From contig CAWCEN010000003.1 in assembly GCA_963794605.1 (NCBI GenBank), forward strand, positions 62,001-126,000: a stretch of DNA of 64,000 nt, in the 5' to 3' direction. The stretch comes from VAXT01 sp963794605 (lineage in GTDB: Bacteria; Actinomycetota; Thermoleophilia; Gaiellales; Gaiellaceae). A program made the translations under genes and the position numbers. Under the pieces are notes generated by a model. It was not told where the DNA came from. It ran no database searches and was given only the letters and a program-made list of their open reading frames with translations. Below, piece by piece: positions 16,007-24,428 of this stretch (position 1 is its first letter; each line of letters starts with the position of its first letter).

Positions 16007-16612
16007 ATGCCCCTGACCCAGCCCGACCCTGGCGTACTGCGGAAAGCTCAACGCGGCGACGAGAGAGCTTTCACCCTGATCGTGCGTGCGTATGAGACGC
16101 CGGTCTACAACTACGTTGTCCGTCTCGTCGGCGACCGGGTCCTCGCGGAAGACCTGACGCAGGAAGTCTTCCTCCGCGTCTTCCAGGGGCTCCCGAAGTT
16201 CTCGCTCCGCTCGAAGTTCACGACCTGGCTCTTCCAGGTGACGAAGAACCGCGTGCTCGACGAGCTGCGGGCGAACGAGCGCCGGCCGCGCCTCAGCGTC
16301 GCGCTCGACGACATCCCGCCGCTCGAGGTCGTGGACGCGCCGCTCGAGAACGTCGAGGCGATGGACGCCGTCTGGCGCTCCGTCGGCGATCTGACGCCGG
16401 ACCTGAAGATGGCCCTGCTCCTGCGCGACGTCGTCGGTCTCTCGTACACGGAGATCGCCGATTCGCTCGAGATCACGCTGGCCACGGTCAAGTGGCGCAT
16501 CTACAAGGCGCGCGAGGAAGTCCAGCTCGCGCTCGCCCGCGAGGGCATCACGTTCGGCGAGGAGCTCGAGGTGGCCGAGGTGGCCGCACCCGCTCCGCTC
16601 CAGGCGATCTAG
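16007..16612 (+). CDS. ECF-type RNA polymerase sigma factor
   Basis: A 201-residue sigma-70 family protein with region 2 (about residues 20-90: AFTLIVRAYETPVYNYVVRL, EDLTQEVFLRVFQ, FTTWLFQVTKNRVLDELR) and region 4 (about 125-175: DLTPDLKMALLLRDVVGLSY, LATVKWRIYKAREEV). ECF sigma factors direct transcription in response to envelope or environmental signals, usually under an anti-sigma factor. None is adjacent here, and a 25-residue acidic and hydrophobic tail follows region 4. It starts 25 bases after gpmI and its stop overlaps the convergent phosphoesterase by 4 bases. Confidence 0.92.
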   Translation: MPLTQPDPGVLRKAQRGDERAFTLIVRAYETPVYNYVVRLVGDRVLAEDLTQEVFLRVFQGLPKFSLRSKFTTWLFQVTKNRVLDELRANERRPRLSVALDDIPPLEVVDAPLENVEAMDAVWRSVGDLTPDLKMALLLRDVVGLSYTEIADSLEITLATVKWRIYKAREEVQLALAREGITFGEELEVAEVAAPAPLQAI

Positions 16613-17337
16613 GAGCCGTGCCCCAGCCGTTCTGCGAGGGCCTCGGGCAGGTCTCGCTCGCGTAGCTCCGACTGCGTCCGCTCGATGTCGTACGTGACGC
16701 GGTGGAAGCGCGCCGTTCTAGCGTCGAAGTCGAGCTCGAGCCACGCCGCCCGTGGGTCGCCGTCGCGCGGCTGCCCGACCGAGCCCGGGTTCAGGAGCCA
16801 GCGGGCCTCGTCGAGCGGCGCCTCGGTCCCGTCGGGCGCAACCACGCCGCTGAGATCACCGTTCGCGAGCGAGACCGAGAGCGCGACGTGGCTGTGACCG
16901 ACGAGCACGAGCGCTGAGACGGTCAGCTCGAACGCGACCAAGGCCGTCTCCTCGCTGATCACGTACTCCCAGACCGGGTCGCGCGGGCTCGCGTGGAAGA
17001 GCTCGGCGTGCTCGACCTTCGCCGCGGGCTCGAGACGCTCGAGGAAGGCTCGGTTCTCGTCGAGCAGCACCGTCTGCGTCCACCGGACGACAGCCGCCGC
17101 GTCGGGGCTGAACTCGTCCAGGTCGAGCCGCCCGAGGACACCCAAATCGTGGTTGCCGACGAGGCACAGCTGCGCGCTCTCGCGGACGATCTCGGTCACC
17201 TCGTTCGGGCGCGGGCCGTAGCCCACGAGGTCGCCGAGGCACCAGAGCTCGTCCGGCGGGTCGGCGTCGATCGCCTCGAGGACAGCCTCGAGCCCGTGTA
17301 AGTTCGCGTGGATGTCGGAGACGACGGCGACTCGCAA
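16609..17337 (-). CDS. Calcineurin-like metallophosphoesterase (YfcE/MJ0936 type)
   Basis: A 242-residue cytoplasmic phosphodiesterase with the ordered metal motifs SDIHAN, GDLVGYGPRP, GNHD and GHSHVAL and the closing LLNPGSVGQPRDGDPRAAW of the YfcE-like group. The natural substrate is unknown for most members; several hydrolyse phosphodiester model compounds. The start is TTG at 17337, giving MRVAVVSDIHANLHG; the divergent M48 gene starts at 17312, so the two 5' ends overlap by 26 bases and their promoters must lie inside each other's coding sequence or upstream. Confidence 0.9.
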   Translation of the reverse strand: MRVAVVSDIHANLHGLEAVLEAIDADPPDELWCLGDLVGYGPRPNEVTEIVRESAQLCLVGNHDLGVLGRLDLDEFSPDAAAVVRWTQTVLLDENRAFLERLEPAAKVEHAELFHASPRDPVWEYVISEETALVAFELTVSALVLVGHSHVALSVSLANGDLSGVVAPDGTEAPLDEARWLLNPGSVGQPRDGDPRAAWLELDFDARTARFHRVTYDIERTQSELRERDLPEALAERLGHGS

Positions 17338-18541
17338 ATGGCCTGCCTGGAGGGTCGCAACGATATCCCTGCTGGCTGTGGCTGTCTGGCTGATCGCGGC
17401 CTATCTCTTGCTGAGGACGACGGTCCCGGGCAATCTCGACCTTTCGGGGCTCGACCCGCACCGGTTCTTCAGCGCCGCGGAGCTCGCGCGGACGGAACGG
17501 TACGAGCGGTTCGTGCGCATCGTCGTCGTGCTCGCGCTCATCGCGGAGATCGTCGCGCTGCTCGTGCTCACGAGACGTGCGCCACGGCTTGCTCGGGACA
17601 CGGGCCTGGGACCGATCGGCGCCGGAATGATCGTCGCGGCAATCACGCTCGCTGTTCTGTGGGCGGTTGACCTCCCGTTCTCGACGGCGCTCCGCTGGTG
17701 GGACCAGCGCCACGACCTGACCGAGGGCTCGTGGATCGACTGGCTCGTGGCGCCGTGGGCCGAGCTCGGCGCCGGCGTGGTCTTCGTCATGCTCCAGGTC
17801 GCGGTCGTCATGTTCTTCGCCCGCCGCTATCCGCGGAACTGGTGGCTGCCTGTGACCCCGATCTTCCTGGCGCTGGCGGTCGTCTTCCTCGCCAGCTTCC
17901 CGTACCTCCAGGCGGGCCGCATCCACCGTCCGGCGACGCCTCAGTTACAGCAAGACGTGCGGACGCTCGAGCGGGCCGAGGGCATCGACACGCCCGTCGA
18001 CGTCGAGAAAGTGAGCGATCTGACGACGCAGGCGAACGCGTTCTCGGTCGGGATCGGGCCGACGGAGCGGGTCGTCGTCTGGGACACGCTGCTCGACGGC
18101 CGGTTCTCGAACGCAGAGGTCCGGGTCGTCCTCGCGCACGAGTTCGGGCACATCGCGCACCACCATCTCTGGAAAGGACTCGCGTGGGCGGCGCTGTTCA
18201 CGTTCCCGATCGCGTTCGGGGTCGCACGGATCACCGCCCGCCGCGGGGGCCTTGGCAATCCGGGTCTCCTGCCCTACGGCGTCCTCGTCCTGGTGCTCCT
18301 GAACATCGCGATCACGCCGCTCACCAACGTCGTGTCACGCCGCTACGAAAGTGAGGCGGACTGGTCGGCGCTGAAGGCGGCCAGGAATCCGTCGGCCCAG
18401 AAGAAGCTTTTCCAGTCGTTCTCCGAGACGAGCCTCCAACAGCCCGACCCGCCCACATGGTCGTACGTCTTCTTCGACACGCACCCGACGCTGATGCAAC
18501 GCATCGCAATGGCGCAGGCGTGGGAGGACGGTGAGCGCTAG
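17312..18541 (+). CDS. M48-family membrane zinc metalloprotease
   Basis: A 409-residue protein with about five membrane segments in its first half (LLAVAVWLIAAYLLL, GMIVAAITLAVLWAV, GAGVVFVMLQVAVVMFFA, PIFLALAVVFLASFPYL). The catalytic zinc motif follows in LAHEFGHIAHHH, with the third ligand in YESEADW. This is the Ste24/HtpX-type M48 arrangement; such enzymes degrade or process membrane or lipidated proteins. The ATG at 17312 is used. The final 207 bases overlap the antisense DUF3467 reading frame. Confidence 0.88.
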   Translation: MSETTATRKWPAWRVATISLLAVAVWLIAAYLLLRTTVPGNLDLSGLDPHRFFSAAELARTERYERFVRIVVVLALIAEIVALLVLTRRAPRLARDTGLGPIGAGMIVAAITLAVLWAVDLPFSTALRWWDQRHDLTEGSWIDWLVAPWAELGAGVVFVMLQVAVVMFFARRYPRNWWLPVTPIFLALAVVFLASFPYLQAGRIHRPATPQLQQDVRTLERAEGIDTPVDVEKVSDLTTQANAFSVGIGPTERVVVWDTLLDGRFSNAEVRVVLAHEFGHIAHHHLWKGLAWAALFTFPIAFGVARITARRGGLGNPGLLPYGVLVLVLLNIAITPLTNVVSRRYESEADWSALKAARNPSAQKKLFQSFSETSLQQPDPPTWSYVFFDTHPTLMQRIAMAQAWEDGER

Positions 18542-18862
18542 GTCTCGGTCTCGGTCTCGGTTGTCGCTGTCGCTGCGGCCGGGCGTCTCCGGGAGGTTGC
18601 GGATGTTCTCCCGGCTCGACCACTTCGAGTACGCGTCGTTCATCGCGTCGAGGAGCTCGTGCATGAAACGCGTCGACATATTCACGCGGGCCACGACCAC
18701 TCCCGGCACGTCGCCTTCCTCGACCTCGTGGTCGATCCGCGCGAACGTCAGCGTGAACTCGTAGTCCGAGAAGCTGATGTTGGCGAAGTTCGAGTAGACG
18801 CCGGCCATCACGTCCGGATCGATGTGAATGTTCAGCTGTCGCTGCTGGCCCTCGTCCTCCAC
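18335..18862 (-). CDS. DUF3467 protein with doubtful C-terminal extension
   Basis: The first ~90 residues match the small DUF3467 family (LNIHIDPDVMAGVYSNFANI, then VVVARVNMSTRFMHELLDAM), whose function is unknown. The GTG at 18862 follows GGAGC and is 17 bases from the divergent potassium-channel start. After residue ~100 the frame becomes Arg-rich and runs 207 bases antisense through the M48 gene, which is not typical of the family. A one-base shift within the GGTCTC repeats at about 18542-18559 would end the protein at a stop sharing the CTAG of the M48 stop (18538-18541), so a frameshift or sequence error is possible. Confidence 0.65.
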   Translation of the reverse strand: MEDEGQQRQLNIHIDPDVMAGVYSNFANISFSDYEFTLTFARIDHEVEEGDVPGVVVARVNMSTRFMHELLDAMNDAYSKWSSRENIRNLPETPGRSDSDNRDRDRDLALTVLPRLRHCDALHQRRVRVEEDVRPCGRVGLLEARLGERLEKLLLGRRIPGRLQRRPVRLTFVAA

Positions 18863-18879
18863 GCTCCTACGATATACCC

Positions 18880-19902
18880 GTGGACGACGCCTTCTCGACG
18901 CGCCGCATCCTCTTCGCGCTCGCCGGCGCTGTGTCAGTCATCGGCGCCGGCACGGTGCTCTTCCACCATTTCACGCACGAGACCTGGATGCAGGCGCTCT
19001 ACCGCTCGGTCGTCACGAGCTCGCTGACCGGGCTCGACACCGTCCCGTCCAACAACTCGACGCGCCTGATCTCGATCGTCCTCGTCCTCGCCGGACTGAC
19101 TATCTTTGCCTTCATCGCGACGATCCTGGTGGAGGGGATCGCGGGTGGCATCTTCACCGGGGCAGTGGCCGAGCGAAGGAGGAAGCGGGCGATCGAGAAG
19201 CTCACCGACCATTACGTCATCTGCGGCTACGGGCGGGTCGGCCGCCGCGTGGGCGAGGAGTTCCGCGAGGCTGGTGTCCGATACGTCGTGCTCGACTTCA
19301 ACGAGGACGCGATCGAACGCGCCCGCGAGGACGGTGCGCTCTTCATCAAGGGCAACGGGACGAACGACGAGGACCTCGAGGCAACCGGCGTCGCTCGCGC
19401 CAAGGGGCTCGTCGCGTCGTCGGACTCGGACGTCGACAACCTTTACATCACGCTGTCCGCGAGGACGGTCCGGCCGGACCTGCTGATCGTTGCGCGCGCG
19501 TCCGATGCGGACGTGTCCGAGAAGCTCCGGCGGGCCGGCGCGGACCGAATCGTCCAGCCGTACTCCGCGGCCGGCAAAGAGATGGCCGCGCTCGTCCTGC
19601 GCCCTCAGGTGGCCGCGTTCCTCGAGGTCGTCTCCGTGACTGGCGGCGCCGATCTCCAGTATGAGGAGATCATCGTCACCGAGGCGTCCGGCCAGTCGGG
19701 GAAGACGATCCGCCAGCTGCGCATCCGGCACGAGACGGGGGCCGTGATCGTCGCGCTGCGCAAGAAGGATGGGACGTTCGACACGACGCCCGACCCGGAC
19801 GCGGTCCTCGAGACCGGGGACGTGATGATCGCCGCCGGGAGCTCTGACGAGCTGCGCCTGCTCGAGGAGCTCTTCGCCCCGCGAGAGCCGGTTGCCCGCT
19901 AA
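18880..19902 (+). CDS. Potassium-channel-like protein with RCK (TrkA-N/TrkA-C) domains
   Basis: A 340-residue protein: two membrane helices (about 8-30 and 62-85) around a pore loop, then an RCK-N Rossmann domain (HYVICGYGRVGRRVGEEF, residues ~108-230) and an RCK-C ligand domain. This is the MthK-like layout of ligand-gated potassium channels. The selectivity filter is unusual: where TVGYGD is expected the sequence reads SLTGLD (VVTSSLTGLDTVP). The start is GTG at 18880. The last 11 bases overlap argS. Potassium selectivity is therefore uncertain, although the fold is clear. Confidence 0.87.
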   Translation: MDDAFSTRRILFALAGAVSVIGAGTVLFHHFTHETWMQALYRSVVTSSLTGLDTVPSNNSTRLISIVLVLAGLTIFAFIATILVEGIAGGIFTGAVAERRRKRAIEKLTDHYVICGYGRVGRRVGEEFREAGVRYVVLDFNEDAIERAREDGALFIKGNGTNDEDLEATGVARAKGLVASSDSDVDNLYITLSARTVRPDLLIVARASDADVSEKLRRAGADRIVQPYSAAGKEMAALVLRPQVAAFLEVVSVTGGADLQYEEIIVTEASGQSGKTIRQLRIRHETGAVIVALRKKDGTFDTTPDPDAVLETGDVMIAAGSSDELRLLEELFAPREPVAR

Positions 19903-21403
19903 GGCGCTGGAACGGCTCGAGGCCGAGCTCGGGGCGGAGCTCGAGCGGCCCGCGAACGCGGAGCACGGCGACTTCGCGACGAACGCCGCGCTCCAGCTCG
20001 CCCCGGAGCGCAAGCGCGCGCCGCGGGAGATCGCCGAAGAGCTCGCGGTGCAGGCGACGACGCACGAGCTCGTCGAGCGCGCCGAGGTCGCCGGGCCGGG
20101 GTTCGTCAATCTCTGGCTCGCGCCCGCCTGGTACCTCGACGCGCTCCGCGAGGTGCTCGAGGCGGGTGAGCGCTACGGCGGCGGGTTCGTCGACCCCGCC
20201 GAGCGGATCCAGGTCGAGATGGTGTCCGCGAACCCGACCGGCCCGATCACGGTCGCATCGGCCAGGAACGGAGCGTACGGGGACTCAGTGGCGCGCGTCC
20301 TCGCGCACGCCGGGCATACGGTCGAGCGCGAGTACTACTACAACGACGCCGGCGCGCAGATGGATCGCTTCCGAGCCTCGGTCGAGGCAGTCCGGCGCGG
20401 GGAGGAGCCGCCCGAGGACGGCTATCAGGGCGCGTACATCGCCGAGCTGGCGGTGCTCGATGGCGACCCCGTCCCGACGATGCTCGGCCAGATCGAGTCG
20501 TCGCTCGAGCAGTTCCGAATCCACTTCGACTCGTGGGGGCTTCAGAGCGACCTCGCGAAGCGCCTGCCCGAGCTGATGCCTCGGCTGGACACCTACGAGA
20601 AGGACGGGGCGGTCTGGGCCCGCTCCTCGGAGTACGGCGACGACGACGACCGCGTGCTGATCCGGTCGGAGGCCCAAGGCGGAGAGCCGACCTACCGCGC
20701 CGCCGACGTCGTCTACCTCGTCGACAAGCTCGAGCGCGGCTTCGACCGCGCGATCTACGTGCTCGGCGCCGACCACCACGGCACGCGCCAGTGGTACGCG
20801 GCGATCGCGCGCATGCTCGGCTACGACCCCGAGCGCGTCGAGGTGCTGCTCTACCAGCTCGTCCACCTGATCCAGGGCGGCCGCCAGAAGAAGATCTCGA
20901 AGCGGCGCGGCGACGTCGTCTTCCTGGACGACTTCATGGACGAGATCGGCGTCGACGCGGCGCGCTGGTACCTCGTCAACCGCGGCCCGGACCAGACGAT
21001 CGACATCGACGTCGACCTCGCGGCCGAGAAGACGCAGAAGAACCCCGTCTACTACGTCCAGTACGCACACGCCCGGATCGCGGGCATCCTCCGCAACGCC
21101 CCGAACCCTCCAAGTAACACTGTGTTACAAGGCCCGGAGGAGTTGGCTTCTGAGGAGAAGGAGCTGATCAAGCGGCTCGTCGAGTTCCCCGGGATCGTCG
21201 AGGAGGCCGTCGAGCGCCGGGGGCCGCACGCGCTGCCGAACTACGCGATCCGGGTCGCGGACGACTTCCACCGCTTCTACCACGAGCACCGCGTGCTCGA
21301 GAGCGAGGCCGAGGAGTTTCGGCTCGCGCTCGTCCGCGCGACGCAGATCGTGATCGCGCTCAGCCTGAACCTCGTCGGCGTCGAAGCGCCCGAACGGATG
21401 TAG
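19892..21403 (+). CDS. argS: Arginyl-tRNA synthetase
   Basis: A 503-residue class I synthetase that charges tRNA-Arg. The signature region reads VSANPTGPITVASARNGAYGD, in which the classic HIGH-type HVGH is replaced by ITVA. The ATP loop is GGRQKKISKRRGDVVFLDD (KMSKS-like), and the C-terminal anticodon-binding DALR domain is present (LPNYAIRVADDFHRFYHEHR). It is shorter than the common 550-580 residues, with a reduced N-terminal domain. The TTG at 19892 overlaps the upstream channel gene by 11 bases. The coding sequence contains a 7-bp palindrome at 21114-21128. Confidence 0.93.
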   Translation: MPAKALERLEAELGAELERPANAEHGDFATNAALQLAPERKRAPREIAEELAVQATTHELVERAEVAGPGFVNLWLAPAWYLDALREVLEAGERYGGGFVDPAERIQVEMVSANPTGPITVASARNGAYGDSVARVLAHAGHTVEREYYYNDAGAQMDRFRASVEAVRRGEEPPEDGYQGAYIAELAVLDGDPVPTMLGQIESSLEQFRIHFDSWGLQSDLAKRLPELMPRLDTYEKDGAVWARSSEYGDDDDRVLIRSEAQGGEPTYRAADVVYLVDKLERGFDRAIYVLGADHHGTRQWYAAIARMLGYDPERVEVLLYQLVHLIQGGRQKKISKRRGDVVFLDDFMDEIGVDAARWYLVNRGPDQTIDIDVDLAAEKTQKNPVYYVQYAHARIAGILRNAPNPPSNTVLQGPEELASEEKELIKRLVEFPGIVEEAVERRGPHALPNYAIRVADDFHRFYHEHRVLESEAEEFRLALVRATQIVIALSLNLVGVEAPERM

Positions 21404-21428
21404 GTGCGCATCGCAGTAGGATGCGCGT

Positions 21429-22454
21429 GTGACCGAGGGCGTGGAAAGCCCCGTCTCGACGGTTCCCGGCAGCGCTCCCGACCGTAACCTCGCGCTCGAG
21501 CTCGTCCGCGTGACCGAGTCGGCGGCGATGTCGGCCGGCCGCTGGATCGGGCGCGGCGACAAGATCTCGGCCGACCAGGCCGCGGTCGACGGCATGCGGC
21601 TGATGCTCGACACGACCACGATGGCGGGCATGGTCGTGATCGGCGAGGGCGAGAAGGACGAGGCGCCGATGCTGTTCAACGGCGAGGAGGTCGGATCGGG
21701 CACCGGGCCCGAGGTGGACGTCGCAGTCGACCCGCTCGAGGGGACGAACCTGACTGCAAAGGGCCAGCCGAACGCGATCGCAACGATCGCCTGCGCAGAG
21801 CGAGGGACGATGTTCTTTCCGGGCGCAGCCGTCTACATGGACAAGATCGCCTGCGGGCCGGAGTCGGCGGACGCGATCGACATCGACGCGCCGCCCGGGG
21901 AGAACGTGAAGCGAGTCGCGAAGGCGCGCGGGATCCGGCCGACCGAGGTCACGGTCGTAGTGCTCGAGCGCGACCGGCACAGGGACCTGATCGAGGCACT
22001 GCGGGCAGTCGAGGCGCAGGTTCTGCTGGTCCCCGACGGCGACGTTGCGCCGGCGATCGCAGCGGCTCGTCCGGAGAGCAGCGTGGACCTGCTGATGGGG
22101 ATCGGCGGCACGCCCGAGGGTGTTCTCTCGGCCGCTGCGCTGAAATGCGTCGGCGGCGCACTCCAGGGGAAACTCTGGCCGCGCGACGACGAGGAGCGGC
22201 AAAAGCTGATCGAGGCGGGCTTCGACCTCGATCGAGTGCTGACGACCGACGACCTCGTCGGCGGCGACGATGTCTTCTTCGCCGCCACGGGCGTGACGAC
22301 GGGCGCGCTTCTGCGTGGCGTGCGCTACACGCCCAGCGGAGCGATCACCGAGTCGATCATCATGCGCTCGCGCTCGGGAACGGTGCGCCGCGTCGAGGCG
22401 CACCACTCCTTCGGGAAGCTGGAGGCACTCTCCGGCGGCCGTTACGGCCGCTGA
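21429..22454 (+). CDS. glpX: Fructose-1,6-bisphosphatase, class II
   Basis: A 341-residue GlpX-type phosphatase for gluconeogenesis. It has the family motifs GEGEKDEAPMLFNGE, VDPLEGTNLTAKGQPNAI and LLMGIGGTPEGVLSAAALKC, and a conserved C-terminus ending RVEAHHSFGKL. It lies 25 bases after argS and may be co-transcribed. With gap, pgk, tpiA, gpmI and the class I aldolase nearby, the window carries nearly all the steps between 2-phosphoglycerate and fructose 6-phosphate. Confidence 0.95.
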   Translation: MTEGVESPVSTVPGSAPDRNLALELVRVTESAAMSAGRWIGRGDKISADQAAVDGMRLMLDTTTMAGMVVIGEGEKDEAPMLFNGEEVGSGTGPEVDVAVDPLEGTNLTAKGQPNAIATIACAERGTMFFPGAAVYMDKIACGPESADAIDIDAPPGENVKRVAKARGIRPTEVTVVVLERDRHRDLIEALRAVEAQVLLVPDGDVAPAIAAARPESSVDLLMGIGGTPEGVLSAAALKCVGGALQGKLWPRDDEERQKLIEAGFDLDRVLTTDDLVGGDDVFFAATGVTTGALLRGVRYTPSGAITESIIMRSRSGTVRRVEAHHSFGKLEALSGGRYGR

Positions 22455-22498
22455 CCATTTAAGCCCGCTGTAAGACGTGGCGCCCTAGCCTCTTCCGC

Positions 22499-22915
22499 AT
22501 GAAGCGACTCCTGGTACTCCCGTTGGCGTTGCTGGCGACGGCGCTCCTGCCCGCCGCGGTGTCCGCGATGGCGCCCCACGCGCCCGTCACCAAGCTCCAG
22601 ACCGCCGCGTTCGGCCCCGTTCTCGTTACGTCGAAGAAGCAGGCGCTGTATTTCTGGAACCGCGAGAAGCGTGCGGGCGGAAAGATCCGCTGCGTCGGCG
22701 CGTGCGCGAAGCTCTGGCCGCCGCTGATCGTCAAGAGCAGGCGCATCGATCCTCGCGTGTCGGGCATCCGCGGCAGGTTCGGCACCGTGCGTCGGCCCGA
22801 CGGGCGCTTCCAGGTCACACACAACGGTTTGGCCGTCTACACGTACGCCCACGAAGGCCCGAGACAGGTCAAGTGCGACAACGTCAACGGCTGGTTCGTC
22901 GTGCGGCTTCGCTAG
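22499..22915 (+). CDS. Secreted COG4315/Lipoprotein_15-type repeat protein
   Basis: A 138-residue exported protein with a signal peptide (residues 1-23). It then has the secreted repeat pattern found in COG4315 proteins: LVTSKKQALYFWN, CVGACAKLWPPLIV, and HNGLAVYTYAHE. Function is unknown; members often occur beside cytochromes or redox proteins. There is no lipobox cysteine, unlike the paralogue at 50372-50896, so this one should be released or anchored by other means. Its stop overlaps the convergent SnoaL-like gene in a shared CTAG. Confidence 0.8.
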   Translation: MKRLLVLPLALLATALLPAAVSAMAPHAPVTKLQTAAFGPVLVTSKKQALYFWNREKRAGGKIRCVGACAKLWPPLIVKSRRIDPRVSGIRGRFGTVRRPDGRFQVTHNGLAVYTYAHEGPRQVKCDNVNGWFVVRLR

Positions 22916-23235
22916 CCGAAGGTGACGAGCAGGCGGTCGATCTCCGCGCCCCGCAGGCGCAGGATCATCGAGCCCGCCCGCGCGGCCGGTTCCGCGCGCC
23001 ACGCGTAGTCGGCAACGACCAGGTCCTCGCCCGACTCGCGCGTCCGCAGGATCACGATCTCGTCGTCCGGCGGTTGATCCGCGTACGCCTGGGCGATGGC
23101 GGGCCTGCCCCGGAAGGAACCGACCGGCACGCCCTCGAACGCGAGCTCCGCGTCCTCGGTGAACTGCTCGAGCATGCGCGAGAAGTCGCCGGACCGAACG
23201 CCCTCGTTGAAGCGCTCGACGTGCGACTGAAGCAC
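22912..23235 (-). CDS. SnoaL-like/nuclear transport factor 2-fold protein
   Basis: About 107 residues with the SnoaL-like pattern: HVERFNEGVRSGDFSRMLEQ, then FEGVPVGSFRGRPAIAQAY and a terminal strand SMILRLRGAEID. The fold is used for varied enzymes and scaffolds, so no reaction is assigned. The GTG at 23235 is preferred; it lies 7 bases after the aldolase stop and the homologous part starts right there. An upstream in-frame ATG at 23277 would lie wholly within the aldolase C-terminus. It is probably co-transcribed with fbaB. Confidence 0.7.
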   Translation of the reverse strand: MLQSHVERFNEGVRSGDFSRMLEQFTEDAELAFEGVPVGSFRGRPAIAQAYADQPPDDEIVILRTRESGEDLVVADYAWRAEPAARAGSMILRLRGAEIDRLLVTFG

Positions 23236-23242
23236 CTCTTCG

Positions 23243-24280
23243 TTAAGCGACTTCCGCGGTCTCCCACTCAGGCGCATACGAGCCTGAGCGTGCAGCGCCG
23301 TTGAACTTCGCGCGCCGGTAGAACGCCTTTTGCGCTTCTTCCACGTTGTTAGGGTCACCGCGCCAGGCCTTGAGCGCGGGCGCCTGTAGCGCGCGGCCGT
23401 ACGAGAACGAGAGCTCCCATGGATGCGGGCCGCGCTGGTTCATCGCGTTCAGACGCGCGGTCGCGTCCTCGTCGGACATGCCGCCGGACAGGAAGACGAC
23501 GCCCGGCACGGATGCTGGGCACGTGTTCTCGAGGCACCTGATCGTCATCTCCGCGACCGTGTCGATGTCGGCCTGTTCCGACGCGTCGTAGCCGGAGACG
23601 ACCATGTTCGTCTTGAGCAGCGACCCCTCGCGCACTACGCGCTGGTCGAACAGCTCCGTGTACAGCGCCTGCAGCATCCGATCCGTGACGTGATAGCTCG
23701 TCTCGATCGAGTGCTCTCCGTCCATCAGCACCTCGGGCTCGACGATCGGGACGAGGCCGGACTCCTGCGACAGCGCGGCGAACCGCGCGAGTGCGTGCGC
23801 GTTTGTCCAGAGGCAGTAGTCGCTCGGGATGCGGTCGCCGATCGAGATGACTGCACGCCACTTCGTGAACCGCGCGCCGAGCTCGTAGTACTCCTGAAGC
23901 CGTTCGCGTAGCCCGTCGAGACCCTCGGTGACCGTCTCACCCTCGGCTCCTGCGAGCGCCTTCGCGCCCTTGTCGACCTTGATCCCAGGGACGATCCCGC
24001 GGCTCTCGAGGAGCTTCGGGAACGGCGTCCCGTCGGCCGAGGACTGGCGGATGGTCTCGTCGAAGAGGATCACGCCGCTGATGTGTTCCTCGGCGCCCTC
24101 GGTCGTAAAGAGCAGATCGCGGTACCCGCGCCGGTTCTCCTCGGTCGACTCGACGCCGATCGAGTCGAAGCGCTTCTTGATCGTCCCGTCGCTCTCGTCC
24201 GCGGCCAGGATCCCCTTGCCCGGCGCGACGAGGGCTCGCGCGATCTCCTCCAACGTCTGTGTCTCGGCCATGGTCGCCAT
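23243..24280 (-). CDS. fbaB: Fructose-bisphosphate aldolase, class I (Schiff-base type)
   Basis: A 345-residue class I aldolase related to the eukaryotic enzyme: APGKGILAADESDGTIKKRF, FDETIRQSS, the substrate region ARFTKWRAVI, and the Schiff-base lysine region SLLKTNMVVSG, then FLSGGMSDEDAT. It cleaves fructose 1,6-bisphosphate without a metal ion. Class I enzymes are a minority in bacteria, where class II is commoner. A strong AGGAGG lies 6 bases before the ATG at 24280. Confidence 0.94.
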   Translation of the reverse strand: MATMAETQTLEEIARALVAPGKGILAADESDGTIKKRFDSIGVESTEENRRGYRDLLFTTEGAEEHISGVILFDETIRQSSADGTPFPKLLESRGIVPGIKVDKGAKALAGAEGETVTEGLDGLRERLQEYYELGARFTKWRAVISIGDRIPSDYCLWTNAHALARFAALSQESGLVPIVEPEVLMDGEHSIETSYHVTDRMLQALYTELFDQRVVREGSLLKTNMVVSGYDASEQADIDTVAEMTIRCLENTCPASVPGVVFLSGGMSDEDATARLNAMNQRGPHPWELSFSYGRALQAPALKAWRGDPNNVEEAQKAFYRRAKFNGAARSGSYAPEWETAEVA

Positions 24281-24328
24281 GTCGGTCCTCCTAGGTCTCG
24301 TCCCCCGGATTATCTCCCTTGCGCGACG

Positions 24329-24412
24329 CTAGTAACGCTCCAGTTCCTGTTCCAAGGTCTCGACGATAACGCCGCGGGCGATGCAGTACATCGCCTCGCG
24401 CGCTGAGACATA
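24329..24412 (-). pseudogene. 3' remnant of a third copy of the small lipoprotein gene
   Basis: The minus strand here reads ...VETLEQELERY then stop, and the DNA (CTCCAGTTCCTGT, TCTCGACG, preceded by TTGCGCGACGCTAGT) closely matches the 3' end of the lipoprotein gene at 25308 (...VEILRQELETH). Only about the last 25-30 codons are recognisable, with a Cys retained in place of the CxxC. No start or signal peptide remains. Confidence 0.5.
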
Positions 24413-24428
24413 CTGGTCGCGATCAGCC

